From positions 1-64,000 of the forward strand of contig JACRIN010000020.1 in assembly GCA_016220085.1 (NCBI GenBank): 64,000 nt of DNA. The letters are read 5' to 3'. Position numbers and translations under genes: made by a program. Shown in pieces: positions 36,399 through 46,051 of this stretch; position 1 is the stretch's first letter, and every line of letters starts with the position of its first letter. Source of the DNA: Planctomycetota bacterium. Its GTDB lineage: Bacteria > Planctomycetota > UBA1135 > GCA-002686595. The notes under the pieces are model-generated. The model saw only the letters and a program-made list of their open reading frames with translations, searched no databases and was not told the origin of the DNA.

Positions 36399-37148
36399 AT
36401 GAAAGGTGTCATCCTCGCCGGAGGCCTCGGTACTCGCCTCTACCCGCTGACCAAGATCACCAACAAGCACCTGCTGCCGGTGTACGACCGGCCGATGATC
36501 TACTACCCGATCCAGTGCCTGGTGAACGCCGGCATCAAGGACATCATGGTGGTGACCGGCGGGCGCAAGTCGGGTGATTTCCTGTCGCTGCTCGGCAACG
36601 GCAAGGACTTCGGGCTCAAGCACTTCAACTACACGTACCAGGAAGGCGAAGGCGGGATCGCGGAAGCGCTCGGCCTCGCCGCTCACTGGGCCGCCGGCGA
36701 GAAGATCTGCGTCGTGTTGGGTGACAACATCATCCAGGGCAACATCAAGCGCGCCGCCGAGGACTTCGAGCGCCAGCAGCGTGGCGCGAAGATCATGCTC
36801 AAGGAAGTGCACGATCCCGAGCGCTTCGGCGTCGCCGAGATCAAGGACGGCAAGGTCGTCTCGATCGTCGAGAAGCCGAAGCAGCCGAAGACCAACCTCG
36901 CGGTGATCGGCATCTACATGTACGACCCGCGCGTGTTCGACATCATCAAGACGCTGCGGCCGTCCGATCGCGGCGAGCTCGAGATCACCGACGTCAACAA
37001 CTGGTTCATAAAGGACGGGTCGATGACGTACGAGGTGCTCCAAGGCTGGTGGACCGACGCCGGCACGTTCGAGTCGCTGCACCGCTCGGCGTGCTTGATC
37101 GCCGACGGCGGCGCGAACCTGATGGAATTGCCGGCGGCGAAGAAGTGA
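36399..37148 (+). CDS. rfbA: Glucose-1-phosphate thymidylyltransferase (short type)
   Basis: 249 aa from ATG 36399. KGVILAGGLGTRLYPLT is the nucleotidyltransferase signature, with VYDRPMIYYPI, CVVLGDNII and the sugar-binding GELEITDVN. It is about 40 residues shorter than E. coli RmlA (about 290), matching the short-type family whose members lack the C-terminal allosteric helices. It makes dTDP-glucose from dTTP and glucose-1-phosphate. It overlaps rfbD by 4 bp (GTGA) and is first in a dTDP-sugar operon. Confidence 0.9.
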   Translation: MKGVILAGGLGTRLYPLTKITNKHLLPVYDRPMIYYPIQCLVNAGIKDIMVVTGGRKSGDFLSLLGNGKDFGLKHFNYTYQEGEGGIAEALGLAAHWAAGEKICVVLGDNIIQGNIKRAAEDFERQQRGAKIMLKEVHDPERFGVAEIKDGKVVSIVEKPKQPKTNLAVIGIYMYDPRVFDIIKTLRPSDRGELEITDVNNWFIKDGSMTYEVLQGWWTDAGTFESLHRSACLIADGGANLMELPAAKK

Positions 37149-38023
37149 AACGCGTGCTGGTGACCGGCGCGGCGGGGATGCTCGGCAGCGAGCTCCTGCG
37201 CCGCGTGCCGTCCGGCGTGCACGCGCTCGGCACGGATCTCGTCACGCGCGACGGTCTCGACGTCCCCGGGCTCGACCTCGCGGACGCCGCGGCGGTCGAT
37301 GCGGCGTGGGCGACGCAGGGTCCGTTCGACGGCGTGATCCACGGCGCGGCCTGGACCGCGGTCGACCTCGCCGAGGAGAAGCCCGCGGACGCCGCGCGCG
37401 CGAACACCGACGCGTGCCGCGTGCTCGCCGCGAAGTGCGCGGCGACCGGCGCGAGGCTCGTCGTCGTAAGCACCGACTTCGTCTTCGACGGACGCAAGAC
37501 GTCGCCGTACGGCGAGAGCGACCGCGAGAACCCGCTCTCGGTCTACGGCAAGACCAAGCGCGACGGCGAGCTCGCGGCGCTCGCTGCGCATCCGCGCGCG
37601 ACGATGGTCGTGCGCACGCAGTGGCTCTACGGCCCGCGCGGCAAGCACTTCCCGCGCACGATCGCGGGGTTCGCGCGCAGCAAGGGTGCGCTCAAGGTCG
37701 TCGACGACCAGATCGGCGCGCCGACGTCGACGCTCGAGCTCGCGCCGGCGCTGTGGGACGTGCTCGCGAAGGGCGAGACCGGCGTCTACCACGCGGCGTG
37801 CGCGGGCTCCTGCACCTGGTTCGAGCTGACGCGCGAGCTTTGCGCGCGACTCGGCCTCGCGCACGTCGAGCTCACGCCTTGCACGACCGCCGACTTCCCG
37901 CGGCCCGCCGCCCGGCCCGCGTACAGCGTGCTCGATTCCTCCAAGCTCGCGCGTCTGCGTGGCCGTCCGATGGCGGACTGGCGCGCGGCGCTCGCCGACT
38001 ACCTCGTGTGCGAAAAGCTATGA
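37145..38023 (+). CDS. rfbD: dTDP-4-dehydrorhamnose reductase
   Basis: 292 aa from GTG 37145. It has KRVLVTGAAGMLGSELL (NAD(P) loop), STDFVFDGRKTSPY with YGKTKRDGELA (Tyr-x3-Lys), VRTQWLYGPRGKHF and VDDQIGAPTST, all RmlD blocks. It reduces dTDP-4-dehydro-rhamnose to dTDP-L-rhamnose, which requires an upstream 3,5-epimerase (rfbC) that is not present here. Both ends overlap neighbours by 4 bp, so the three genes are co-translated. Alternative: a reductase for a related 6-deoxyhexose. Confidence 0.9.
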   Translation: MKRVLVTGAAGMLGSELLRRVPSGVHALGTDLVTRDGLDVPGLDLADAAAVDAAWATQGPFDGVIHGAAWTAVDLAEEKPADAARANTDACRVLAAKCAATGARLVVVSTDFVFDGRKTSPYGESDRENPLSVYGKTKRDGELAALAAHPRATMVVRTQWLYGPRGKHFPRTIAGFARSKGALKVVDDQIGAPTSTLELAPALWDVLAKGETGVYHAACAGSCTWFELTRELCARLGLAHVELTPCTTADFPRPAARPAYSVLDSSKLARLRGRPMADWRAALADYLVCEKL

Positions 38024-39036
38024 CGCTCTCCTGCATCGTCACCGGCGGCGCCGGTTTCATCGGTTCGAACTTCCTCCACCTGCTCGCCGAGACGCGACCG
38101 GACTGGAAGGTCGTCAACCTGGACGCGCTGACCTACGCGGGCAACCTAGAGAACCTGAAGTCGATCGAAGCGCGCAAGAACTACACGTTCGTGCACGGCG
38201 ACATCCGCGAACCCGACCAAGTCGAGAAGGCGTTCGCGGCGGCGGGGGACGGCTGTGTCGTCGTGCACTTCGCGGCGGAGAGCCACGTCGATCGCTCGAT
38301 CCAATCGGGCATCCCGTTCGTGACCACCAACGTCGTCGGCACGCAGGTGCTGCTCGACGCGTCGCGCAAGCACGGCGTCACGCGCTTCGTGCACGTCTCG
38401 ACCGACGAGGTCTACGGCTCGCTCGGCGACACCGGCTTCTTCACGGAAGAGACGCCGATCCAACCGAACTCGCCGTACTCGGCCAGCAAGGCGGCGAGCG
38501 ACTTCCTCGTGCGCGCCGCATGTCACACGCACCACTTCCCGGGCCTGATCACGCGCTGCTCGAACAACTACGGGCCGTACCAGTTCCCCGAGAAGCTGAT
38601 CCCGTTGATGATCGCGAACGCGAGCGAGTCGAAGCCGCTGCCCGTGTACGGCGACGGCATGAACGTCCGCGATTGGCTGTACGTCGTCGATCACTGCGAG
38701 GCGATCCTCGCCGTGCTCGAGAAGGGCCGCGTCGGCGACGTCTACAACATCGGCGGCCACAACGAGTACCCGAACCTCTTCATCGTGAAGACGATCCTGA
38801 AGACGCTCGGCCGGCCGGAGAGCCTGATCCACTACGTGAAGGACCGGCCCGGGCACGATCGCCGGTACGCGATCGATGCCTCGAAGATCGAGCGGGAGCT
38901 CGGGTGGCGGCCGCGCTACAAGTTCGAGGATGCGCTGCCTCTGACGATACGCTGGTATCAGTCGCAAACCGAGTGGTTGCAACGTGTTAGGAACGGGGCG
39001 TACCGCGAGTACTACGCCCATCAGTACGGGAACTAG
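38020..39036 (+). CDS. rfbB: dTDP-glucose 4,6-dehydratase
   Basis: 338 aa from ATG 38020 (ATGA overlap with rfbD). It has CIVTGGAGFIGSNFLHLL, NLDALTYAGNLENL, the catalytic block STDEVYGSL (Thr-Asp-Glu) and YSASKAASDFLVRA (Tyr-x3-Lys), and the family-specific RCSNNYGPYQFPEKLIP. It forms dTDP-4-keto-6-deoxy-glucose, the branch point for rhamnose and other deoxy sugars. The genes run in the order A-D-B rather than the common B-D-A-C. A 93-bp gap with no clear promoter precedes the export genes. Confidence 0.93.
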   Translation: MTLSCIVTGGAGFIGSNFLHLLAETRPDWKVVNLDALTYAGNLENLKSIEARKNYTFVHGDIREPDQVEKAFAAAGDGCVVVHFAAESHVDRSIQSGIPFVTTNVVGTQVLLDASRKHGVTRFVHVSTDEVYGSLGDTGFFTEETPIQPNSPYSASKAASDFLVRAACHTHHFPGLITRCSNNYGPYQFPEKLIPLMIANASESKPLPVYGDGMNVRDWLYVVDHCEAILAVLEKGRVGDVYNIGGHNEYPNLFIVKTILKTLGRPESLIHYVKDRPGHDRRYAIDASKIERELGWRPRYKFEDALPLTIRWYQSQTEWLQRVRNGAYREYYAHQYGN

Positions 39037-39129
39037 TCCAGCCCCCGGTCCATCCGGTGGAATGGCGCTCCGGCTTTGCTCCGCAGAGCGGCGCGTCCGG
39101 TCCGATATCGCCTGCGCTGATCGCCCCAC

Positions 39130-39915
39130 ATGCCCCACGGAACTCCTCGTCTCGCCCTGCTCGCGCTCGTCGCGCTCGTCCTAGTTCTCGCGAGCTGCAG
39201 CACCGCGCCGAACAAGCGCGAGCTGCAGTACCTCAACACCGACGGCTTCGGGAACCGCTACACCGGCAACGCCGAGGACCAGAACTACGTCACGCTCGGC
39301 GACACGATCAACATCGCGGACTCGTATCACCCCGAGCTCGGCGGGGCGTACACGGTCGACATCGACGGCACGATCGTGCTGCCGGAAGTCGGCGCGGTGT
39401 ACGTCGCCGGACTGACGCGCACGGAGCTCGAAGCGTTCCTGATGCAGAAGTACTCGCCGTACTTCGCGAAGCTCGACATCAAGGTGCGCCTCGCGACGCG
39501 CGGCAAAGTGTTCTTCGTGTTCGGCGAGGTGCTCTCCGAGGGCTCGCGTCCGTTCCCCGGCGACCTGACGATCTTCGAGGCGGTCACTTCGGCGAAGCCG
39601 AACGAGCAGACGGCGAACTTGGGGCGCGTGAAGCTGATCCGCGCCGACCCGCGCGATCCGCTGGTGATCACGTGCAACTTGAGCGAGCTGATCGAGACCG
39701 GTGACTCCACGTTCAACATCCTCGTGCACGAGCGCGACATCATCTACGTCCCGCCGACGATGATGGCCGAGCTCGGCTACTTCCTCTCCGACCTCTTGTT
39801 CCCGGTGCAGAAGGTGATGCAGTCGCTGTTCTCGTTCGGTCGAGGCGGCTTCGGCGGTCGCAACCGCGGCGGCCTCGGAGTCGGCACCGGACTGGGTTCC
39901 GGCCTCGTCTTCTGA
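39130..39915 (+). CDS. Wza-like outer membrane polysaccharide export lipoprotein
   Basis: 261 aa. The signal peptide has a lipobox (VLVLASC, Cys about 23). A polysaccharide-export (PES) domain follows: LGDTINIADSYHPEL, VDIDGTIVLPEVGAVYVAGL, then an SLBB-like region (FVFGEVLSEGSRPF). A short hydrophobic stretch near 220-240 and a Gly-rich tail (GRGGFGGRNRGGLGVGTG) end the protein. It probably forms the export channel together with the Wzz-like protein 12 bp downstream. It is shorter than E. coli Wza (about 380 aa) and lacks its C-terminal barrel-forming helix in recognisable form. Confidence 0.85.
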   Translation: MPHGTPRLALLALVALVLVLASCSTAPNKRELQYLNTDGFGNRYTGNAEDQNYVTLGDTINIADSYHPELGGAYTVDIDGTIVLPEVGAVYVAGLTRTELEAFLMQKYSPYFAKLDIKVRLATRGKVFFVFGEVLSEGSRPFPGDLTIFEAVTSAKPNEQTANLGRVKLIRADPRDPLVITCNLSELIETGDSTFNILVHERDIIYVPPTMMAELGYFLSDLLFPVQKVMQSLFSFGRGGFGGRNRGGLGVGTGLGSGLVF

Positions 39916-39927
39916 ACCTCCCACCCC

Positions 39928-41574
39928 GTGGCAACGCAACCGCAGACAACCGGACAGCTCCAAGACTTCCTGGCGATCCTGAAGAGGCGCGCCTGGCAGA
40001 TCGTGATCCCGTGCGCCATCGGCGTCGCGGTGGGCACGTTCGTGGTCTCGGTGATGCCGAAGAGCTACATGGTCCAGACCCAGCTCGAAGTCCACGAGAT
40101 GACGCCGCCGATCGGCGGTCGCGGATTCGAGGCGACGGCGATCGCGCGCGAGGTCGCCAACGCCGGCGCGATGATTCGCGCGCCGGAGCGCGTGCGCTCG
40201 GTCGTCGAGAAGCAGGAGTGGGAGGACTATGCCGGTCTCTCGCGCGAAGAGCAGTTCGAATACATCAACAAGCTGATCGCGCGGATCGGCGTTCCGCAGC
40301 CGTTGGTGTCCAAGAACCAACAGGGCTCGCAGTTCATCCGGGTGACCTACACCGACTCGGAGCCGCAGCGCGCCGCGCAGTTCTTGAACGATCTGCGCGA
40401 GGCGTACGTGCGCGACATGGTCTCGCGCGGCCGCGAGAACGCGAAGTCCGACCGCGACAAGCTGCAGGAGCTCCGCAAGGAGAAGGAGCAGAACTTCCTG
40501 GAGGCGACGCGACGGCTGACCGACCTCAACAAGAAGTACAAGCTCTCGGTGACGCAGCCGTCGCCCGGCTCGAACCGCGAGCGTCCGGAAGACCCGCTGT
40601 TCACGCTGCGCAACACGACCGAGTCGAACCTCAACATCGCGAAGCAGAACCAGAAGGTCGAGAAGGCGAAGAACGAGCAACTGCGCGAGCAACTCGAGCG
40701 CGAGCCCGAGGAAGTTCCGGAGCAATTGGTCTCGTCGGGAGTCACCGTCGACCAGCGCGTCGCCGAAATCGACACCCAGATCGCGACGATCAACAAGGAG
40801 ATCAAGGACAAGGGTCTGCTGCCCGCGAACTCGGCGTACCAGCGCCTGCAGGACACGATCCGCAACCTCGAGGAGCAGAAGAAGCAGATCCTCGGCCTCG
40901 GCACCGCGAGCTCGATCGTCACCAACTACGTCCACAACAAGAAGCGCGACGCGCTGCGCGACAGGCTCTCCGACAGCGATCAGCAGCTCGCCGGACTCGA
41001 TGCGACCGTCACGACGCTCGAGGCGAACCTGAAGGACCTCAACGCGCGCGTGATGGAACTCGCCGACGTCTACCGCGAGGTCAACGGCCTCTCGCAGGAC
41101 TGCCAGAACGCGACGATCGCGTACGCGGCCGCCGACGAGGCCTACCAGCGCCAGAAGGACTTCTACGAGTACATCTCCGGGCCGCCGGGCAACCCGTTCG
41201 AGGTGATCGAACGCGCGGAGCCGCCGCGCGAGCCGACCAGCCCGATCGTGCCGATGGTGATCACGATGTACGGCGTGATCGGCCTGGGTCTCGGGCTCGC
41301 GACCAGCGTGCTCGCCGAGTTCGGGCGCAACGCGTTCCGCTCGGTCGGCGACGTCTCTCGCTCGATGTCGGTGCCGGTGCTCGGAGCCGTCAACGAGATC
41401 GTCACGCGCAGCGAGCTGCGCAACCGCACCGTGCGACGCGCCGCGGTCGGCCTGGCGAGCATGGTGCTGATCGGTTCGGTGCTGTGGATGACCTGGGCCT
41501 TCGCGAACCGTCAGGACTTGCTCAGCGCGGACCTGCGCGACGCGATCCACTCGCTGCAAGAGAAGCTGCGATAG
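39928..41574 (+). CDS. Wzz/GumC-like chain-length determinant protein
   Basis: 548 aa from GTG 39928. The first membrane segment (about 22-45, IVIPCAIGVAVGTFVVSVMP) is followed by a Wzz domain. A long coiled-coil with the repeated Lys/Glu/Arg heptads runs from about 170 to 400 (KLQELRKEKEQNFLEATRRL, KQNQKVEKAKNEQ). A second membrane segment lies near 430-452, and a further hydrophobic stretch near 508-530. No Walker motif or Tyr cluster follows, so there is no attached BY-kinase. It regulates polymer length and bridges the membrane to the export lipoprotein. Confidence 0.85.
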   Translation: MATQPQTTGQLQDFLAILKRRAWQIVIPCAIGVAVGTFVVSVMPKSYMVQTQLEVHEMTPPIGGRGFEATAIAREVANAGAMIRAPERVRSVVEKQEWEDYAGLSREEQFEYINKLIARIGVPQPLVSKNQQGSQFIRVTYTDSEPQRAAQFLNDLREAYVRDMVSRGRENAKSDRDKLQELRKEKEQNFLEATRRLTDLNKKYKLSVTQPSPGSNRERPEDPLFTLRNTTESNLNIAKQNQKVEKAKNEQLREQLEREPEEVPEQLVSSGVTVDQRVAEIDTQIATINKEIKDKGLLPANSAYQRLQDTIRNLEEQKKQILGLGTASSIVTNYVHNKKRDALRDRLSDSDQQLAGLDATVTTLEANLKDLNARVMELADVYREVNGLSQDCQNATIAYAAADEAYQRQKDFYEYISGPPGNPFEVIERAEPPREPTSPIVPMVITMYGVIGLGLGLATSVLAEFGRNAFRSVGDVSRSMSVPVLGAVNEIVTRSELRNRTVRRAAVGLASMVLIGSVLWMTWAFANRQDLLSADLRDAIHSLQEKLR

Positions 41575-41604
41575 TCGGGTGACCCAAGGAGCGCCGGATC
41601 GCGC

Positions 41605-42987
41605 ATGCGGGACCTGATCTTCGCTTCGATCATCCTGTTCCTGCTGCCGGTCGTGTACCGGCGGCCGTTCATCGGTCTGCTCGTGTTCTCGTGGCTCGCG
41701 TACATGCGGCCGCAGGACTTGTGCTGGGGCTTCGCGCGTCCGCAGCGTTGGTCGTTCCTGGTCGCCGTCGTGACGATGGCGGGTTACTTCTCGCGACCAC
41801 GGCAGGAGTTTTATCGGCGCGACATCCGCGCGAACGCGTTAATGGCGCTGGTGGTCATCGTCGGCCTGAGCGTGCTCGCGGGGAGCGAGCAGTCGAGCGA
41901 TCAGTTCAACCGGTACGTCGAGTTCGCGAAGATCGTCGGCGTTACGCTGTTCACGACGACGCTGGTCAGCACGCCGGAACGGCTGCGGGTGCTCGTCTGG
42001 GTGATCGCGATGTCGTTCGGGTTCTACGGCGTCAAGGTCGGTCTCGGCGGCGTCCTCTCCGGCGGCAACATGGAGGTGTTGCGCGGCCCGGGCGGGATGA
42101 TGGAGGACAACAACGACTTCTCGCTCGCGCTCTGCATGGCGCTGCCGCTCCTGATCCACATCGGCTCGTCGGAGAAGCGCCCCGCGCTGCGCCGCGGCGT
42201 GTGGATGATGGTGCCGCTGACCGCGTTGACCGTGATCATGACGCACTCGCGCGGCGGGTTCCTGTCGCTGGTCACCTGCCTGGGCTTGCTGACGTGGCGC
42301 TCGCGCAATCGCGTCGCCGGTTTCGCGCTCGCGGCTGTCGCGGCGCTCGTCACTGTGCTGGTGCTGCCCGATTCCGCGTTCGAGCGGCTGCACACGCTGC
42401 AGAACGTCGAGCAAGACGGCTCCGCGATGGGCCGCATCGCCGCGTGGAAGACGGCGATCCGGATGGCGAGCGACAACCCGGTGCTCGGCGTCGGCTTCCA
42501 GATGTTCCGGCGCCACTACAGCCAGTACTCGTTGAACCCCGGCGAGTACGTGCGCGTTGCACACAACAGCTACCTGCAGGTGTGGGCGGAGACCGGCACG
42601 ATCGCGCTGATGCTCTACCTATTCCTGATCTTCTACTCGCTGTGGCGCGTGTGGTCGCTCCGGCGCGACGCGAAGCGCTACTTCAACTCCAGCTGGATCA
42701 TCAACTACGCGACGATGTTCGAGGCGTCGCTCTGCGCGTTCATCGTCGGCGGCACGTTCCTCAACCGTTTCGCGTTCGACCTCTTCTACCAGTACGTCGG
42801 CATCATCATCGCGCTGGAGGCGATCTCGTACCGGGAGATGGCGCGCCTCGATCTGAGGGTGCCGACCGCGGGCAGCGATCCGTTGCTCGCCGACATCCCG
42901 GTGCACGAGGAACGTCGACGCGGCTTCCAGCGGCGACCGAAACGCAGCGGTTTCCGCAATCAGCCGCTGCTGCGGGAGGGTTCCTGA
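41605..42987 (+). CDS. O-antigen ligase/polymerase-like membrane protein (XrtA-associated type)
   Basis: 460 aa with about ten membrane segments. The start RDLIFASIILFLLPVVYRRP and WLAYMRPQDLCWGFARPQ resemble the exosortase-associated O-glycosylation ligase family (TIGR03097), and a Wzy_C-like block with GRIAAWKTAIRMASDNPVLG follows (about 275-300). RVAHNSYLQVWAETG is the periplasmic His-containing motif of Wzy/WaaL enzymes. It joins lipid-linked sugar units into polymer or ligates them to protein. The gene ends 2 bp before the amidotransferase. Polymerase versus ligase cannot be told apart. Confidence 0.8.
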   Translation: MRDLIFASIILFLLPVVYRRPFIGLLVFSWLAYMRPQDLCWGFARPQRWSFLVAVVTMAGYFSRPRQEFYRRDIRANALMALVVIVGLSVLAGSEQSSDQFNRYVEFAKIVGVTLFTTTLVSTPERLRVLVWVIAMSFGFYGVKVGLGGVLSGGNMEVLRGPGGMMEDNNDFSLALCMALPLLIHIGSSEKRPALRRGVWMMVPLTALTVIMTHSRGGFLSLVTCLGLLTWRSRNRVAGFALAAVAALVTVLVLPDSAFERLHTLQNVEQDGSAMGRIAAWKTAIRMASDNPVLGVGFQMFRRHYSQYSLNPGEYVRVAHNSYLQVWAETGTIALMLYLFLIFYSLWRVWSLRRDAKRYFNSSWIINYATMFEASLCAFIVGGTFLNRFAFDLFYQYVGIIIALEAISYREMARLDLRVPTAGSDPLLADIPVHEERRRGFQRRPKRSGFRNQPLLREGS

Positions 42988-42989
42988 CC

Positions 42990-44879
42990 ATGTGCGGACT
43001 CTGTGGCGTCGCATACGCGGATCCGCGGGTGCGCGCGACGGTTCCCGAGCTCGAGCGTTCGGCGCACACGATCCAACACCGCGGTCCCGACGACTTCGGC
43101 ACGTGGATCCGAGGCGGCTTCGGGCTCGCGTTCCGGCGGCTGTCGATCATCGACGTCGCGGGCGGCCATCAGCCGTTCGAGAACGAGACCGGGCTCGTCG
43201 GGCTCGTCGGCAACGGCGAAATCTACAATTACGCGGAGCTCAAGCGCGAGCTGCTCGCGAAGGGCCACCGATTCCACTCGAACTCGGACATCGAGACGCT
43301 GGTGCACCTCTACGAGGAACACGGCGACGCGTTCCCCGAGCGCTTGGTCGGCATGTACGCGTTCGCCCTGGTCGATCTGCGCGACGAGCGAAGGCCGAAG
43401 CTCTTGCTCGGTCGCGATCGACTCGGCATCAAGCCGCTCTACTGGGCCGAGGACGCGCGCGGCATCGCGTTCGGCAGCGAGCCGAAGGCGATCCTCGAGC
43501 TCGGCTTCGGCGAGCGGCGGCTGCGGCGCGAGAAGCTGCTCGACTACTTGATCTCCGGCTACGTCGGCGGCGACGACGCGGCGTGGTCGGGCGTCAAGCG
43601 CGTGCCGCCCGCGACCACGCTCTCGTGGACGCCGGGCGAAGCGCCGAAACTGCGTCGCTATTGGGACCTGCCGACCGAGCGACTGCGCGTGCCCGCGAGC
43701 GAGGACGAGATCCTCGAGCTGCTCGATCGCGTCGTGCGGGACCACCTGCTCTCCGACGTGCCGCTGGGCGCGTTCCTCTCCGGCGGGATCGACTCGACCG
43801 CGGTCGTCGACGCGATGGCGCGCGTCTCGAAGGGGCCGGTGGTCGCTTGCTCGGTCGGCTTCCGCGAGAAGTCGCACGACGAGCTCGAGCTCGCAACGCG
43901 CACCGCTCTTCGACTGCGGGCCGAGCACCACACCGAGATCCTCGACCCGGATCCGCGCCTCGCCGTCGACCCGCTCGCGTGGCTCTACGACGAGCCGCTC
44001 GCCGATCCGTCGACGGTGCCGACGTTCCTCGTTTCGAAGATGGCGCGCGCCCACGTCACGGTCGCGCTTTCCGGCGACGGCGGCGACGAGGTGTTCGCGG
44101 GCTATCGCCGCTACGTCCACGACGTCGCCGAGAACCGCGTCCGCGCGAAGCTCGGCTCGGGCGGCACCAAGCTCGTCGGCGCGCTCGGCGCGCACTATCC
44201 GAAGCTCGATTGGGCTCCGCGCGTGCTGCGCGCGAAGACGTTCCTCTCGAACGTCGGTCTCGATCCGGCGCGCGCGTATTGGAACAGCGTCTCGCAGCTC
44301 TCGCGCGAGCGGGCGCTCGACTTGCTCGCGCCCGAACTCGCGCGCTCGCTGGCCGATTACGATCCGTTCGAGGCATTCGAGCGCATCTACCGCCGCCCCG
44401 CGATCGACGATCCGCTCTACCGCGCGCAGTACGCCGACTTCCACACGTACCTGCCGGACCAGATCCTCGCCAAGGTCGACCGCGCGTCGATGGGGGTGTC
44501 GCTGGAGGTGCGTCCGCCGATCCTCGATCACCGCTTCGTCGAGCGATTCGCGCCGCTGCCCGCGCACGAGAAGGTGCGGGGAGCGCGCGGCAAGCACGCG
44601 TTCCGCGAGGCGCTGCGCTCCCGCGTGCCGAGCGAGATCCTCGACGGCACGAAGCGCGGCTTCGACACACCGCTGAAGGCCTGGATCCGCGGCCCGCTCG
44701 CCGCGCCGGTCGCCGAGGCGTTGGAGTCGCTGCCCGCGGAGTGGTTCGCGCGCGACAAGCTGCGCGGCCTGCTCGCCGAGCACGCGAGCGGCGCGCGCGA
44801 CCACGGACGCACGCTGTGGAGCCTCTTCGTCCTCGAGCTGTGGCGCCGACGCCACGCCGTGGTCGGCCTCGGATCATGA
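42990..44879 (+). CDS. asnB: Asparagine synthase-like amidotransferase (XrtA-associated type)
   Basis: 629 aa from ATG 42990. The glutaminase domain has the nucleophile Cys2 (CGLCGVAYAD), HRGPDDFGTW, VGNGEIYNYAELK and GRDRLGIKPLYW. The synthase domain has the ATP loop FLSGGIDSTAVVDAM and SGDGGDEVFAGYRRY. It transfers ammonia from glutamine to a carboxylate, usually Asp, but in polysaccharide loci probably to a sugar acid or other precursor. The length and place match the exosortase-associated amidotransferase family (TIGR03108). It overlaps the next GT4 by 4 bp. Confidence 0.88.
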   Translation: MCGLCGVAYADPRVRATVPELERSAHTIQHRGPDDFGTWIRGGFGLAFRRLSIIDVAGGHQPFENETGLVGLVGNGEIYNYAELKRELLAKGHRFHSNSDIETLVHLYEEHGDAFPERLVGMYAFALVDLRDERRPKLLLGRDRLGIKPLYWAEDARGIAFGSEPKAILELGFGERRLRREKLLDYLISGYVGGDDAAWSGVKRVPPATTLSWTPGEAPKLRRYWDLPTERLRVPASEDEILELLDRVVRDHLLSDVPLGAFLSGGIDSTAVVDAMARVSKGPVVACSVGFREKSHDELELATRTALRLRAEHHTEILDPDPRLAVDPLAWLYDEPLADPSTVPTFLVSKMARAHVTVALSGDGGDEVFAGYRRYVHDVAENRVRAKLGSGGTKLVGALGAHYPKLDWAPRVLRAKTFLSNVGLDPARAYWNSVSQLSRERALDLLAPELARSLADYDPFEAFERIYRRPAIDDPLYRAQYADFHTYLPDQILAKVDRASMGVSLEVRPPILDHRFVERFAPLPAHEKVRGARGKHAFREALRSRVPSEILDGTKRGFDTPLKAWIRGPLAAPVAEALESLPAEWFARDKLRGLLAEHASGARDHGRTLWSLFVLELWRRRHAVVGLGS

Positions 44880-46051
44880 GGATCGCGGTCCTCACCTCGC
44901 TCTACCCGTCGGCGACGCGTCCGCACGAAGGCATCTTCGCCGAGCGACGCTGGCAAGGGATGCTCGCGCGGGGACACTCGATCCGCGTCGCGCAGCCGCT
45001 GCCGTACGCGCCGTTCCCGTTGTCGCTCTCCGCGCGCTACGGCGAGCTCGCGAAGAGCCCCGAGCGCGAGGAGCGGTCCGGCATCGTCGTCCTGCGCCCG
45101 CGCTACCTGCACTGGCCTCGCGCGGCGCGCGCGAACGCGCAACGCTTCGCCGCCAAGGGGCTCGCGGCGCTGCTCTCCGGCGAACGCCCGGAGGTGTTGG
45201 TGTGCGACTACGCGTGGCCCGCGGGTGTCGCCGCGCACGTCGCTCTGCGCGAACGCGTTCCGTGCGTGATCTCGGGCCGCGGCAGCGACGTCCTGCAGGT
45301 CGCGGGCGAAGCGGGGCTCGCACCGGAGCTCGCGAGCGCGCTCCAGGCCGCCGGCCATTGGTGCGGCGTGTCGCGGGACCTGGTCGATCGCATGGACGAG
45401 CTCGCCGGCGCGCGCCACGGCGTGCTGGTGCCGAACGGCGTCGATCTCGCGCTCTTTGCGCCGCGCGACCGCGACGCTCTGCGCAAGGAACTCGGGCTCG
45501 ACCCCGCGCTCGCCGTCGTATTGGTCGTCGGTCACCTGATCGAGCGCAAGGATCCGCTGCTCGCGCTGCGCGCATTCCTCGCGTGGACGAAGAGCACCGC
45601 GCCTTTCGCCAAGCTCGTCTTCATCGGCCGCGGGCCGCTGGAGGACGCCGTGCGCGCCGCCGCGGCCGCCGCAGGCAGAGCGAACGCGGTCCTGCTCGCC
45701 GGCGAGAAGCCGCCGAGCGAGCTCGCGAAGTGGTACGGAGCCGCCGACGTGCTGCTGTTGACCAGCTCACGCGAAGGCCGACCGAACGTCGTGCTCGAAG
45801 CGCTCGCCAGCGGCCTGCCGGTGGTCGCGACGCGCGCCGGCGGCACGGCGGAGCTGCTCGAGGGACTGCCGCACGCCCTCGCGAGCACGCGCGACGCCGA
45901 CGAGCTCGGCCGCCTGCTCGCTTTCGTGCTGCGCGAGCGGCCGTCCGCCGACCTGCTGCGCGCACGCGTCGCCGAGCTGTCGTGGAACGCCGGTCTCGCG
46001 ACGCTCGAACGCCTGCTCGAGAGCGCCGCGCGCGCGGGAGTCGCGGCGTGA
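44876..46051 (+). CDS. GT4-family glycosyltransferase
   Basis: 391 aa from ATG 44876. RIAVLTSLYPSATRPHEGIF starts the acceptor domain, with VISGRGSDVLQ and LVPNGVDLALF in the middle. The donor site has VGHLIERKDPLLALRAF and SSREGRPNVVLEALASGLPVV (E-x7-E). No membrane segment. It is co-translated with both neighbours (ATGA at the start, GTGA at the end), making it part of the export/polymerisation operon. It resembles GT4 enzymes of exosortase-type loci. Sugar unknown. Confidence 0.87.
   Translation: MRIAVLTSLYPSATRPHEGIFAERRWQGMLARGHSIRVAQPLPYAPFPLSLSARYGELAKSPEREERSGIVVLRPRYLHWPRAARANAQRFAAKGLAALLSGERPEVLVCDYAWPAGVAAHVALRERVPCVISGRGSDVLQVAGEAGLAPELASALQAAGHWCGVSRDLVDRMDELAGARHGVLVPNGVDLALFAPRDRDALRKELGLDPALAVVLVVGHLIERKDPLLALRAFLAWTKSTAPFAKLVFIGRGPLEDAVRAAAAAAGRANAVLLAGEKPPSELAKWYGAADVLLLTSSREGRPNVVLEALASGLPVVATRAGGTAELLEGLPHALASTRDADELGRLLAFVLRERPSADLLRARVAELSWNAGLATLERLLESAARAGVAA

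Noticed and set aside
39063..39080. Possible sigma-54 promoter (TGGCGC ... TTGCT) before the export genes
   Set aside because: GG and GC are 12 bases apart, whereas sigma-54 requires 10; the match is probably chance.
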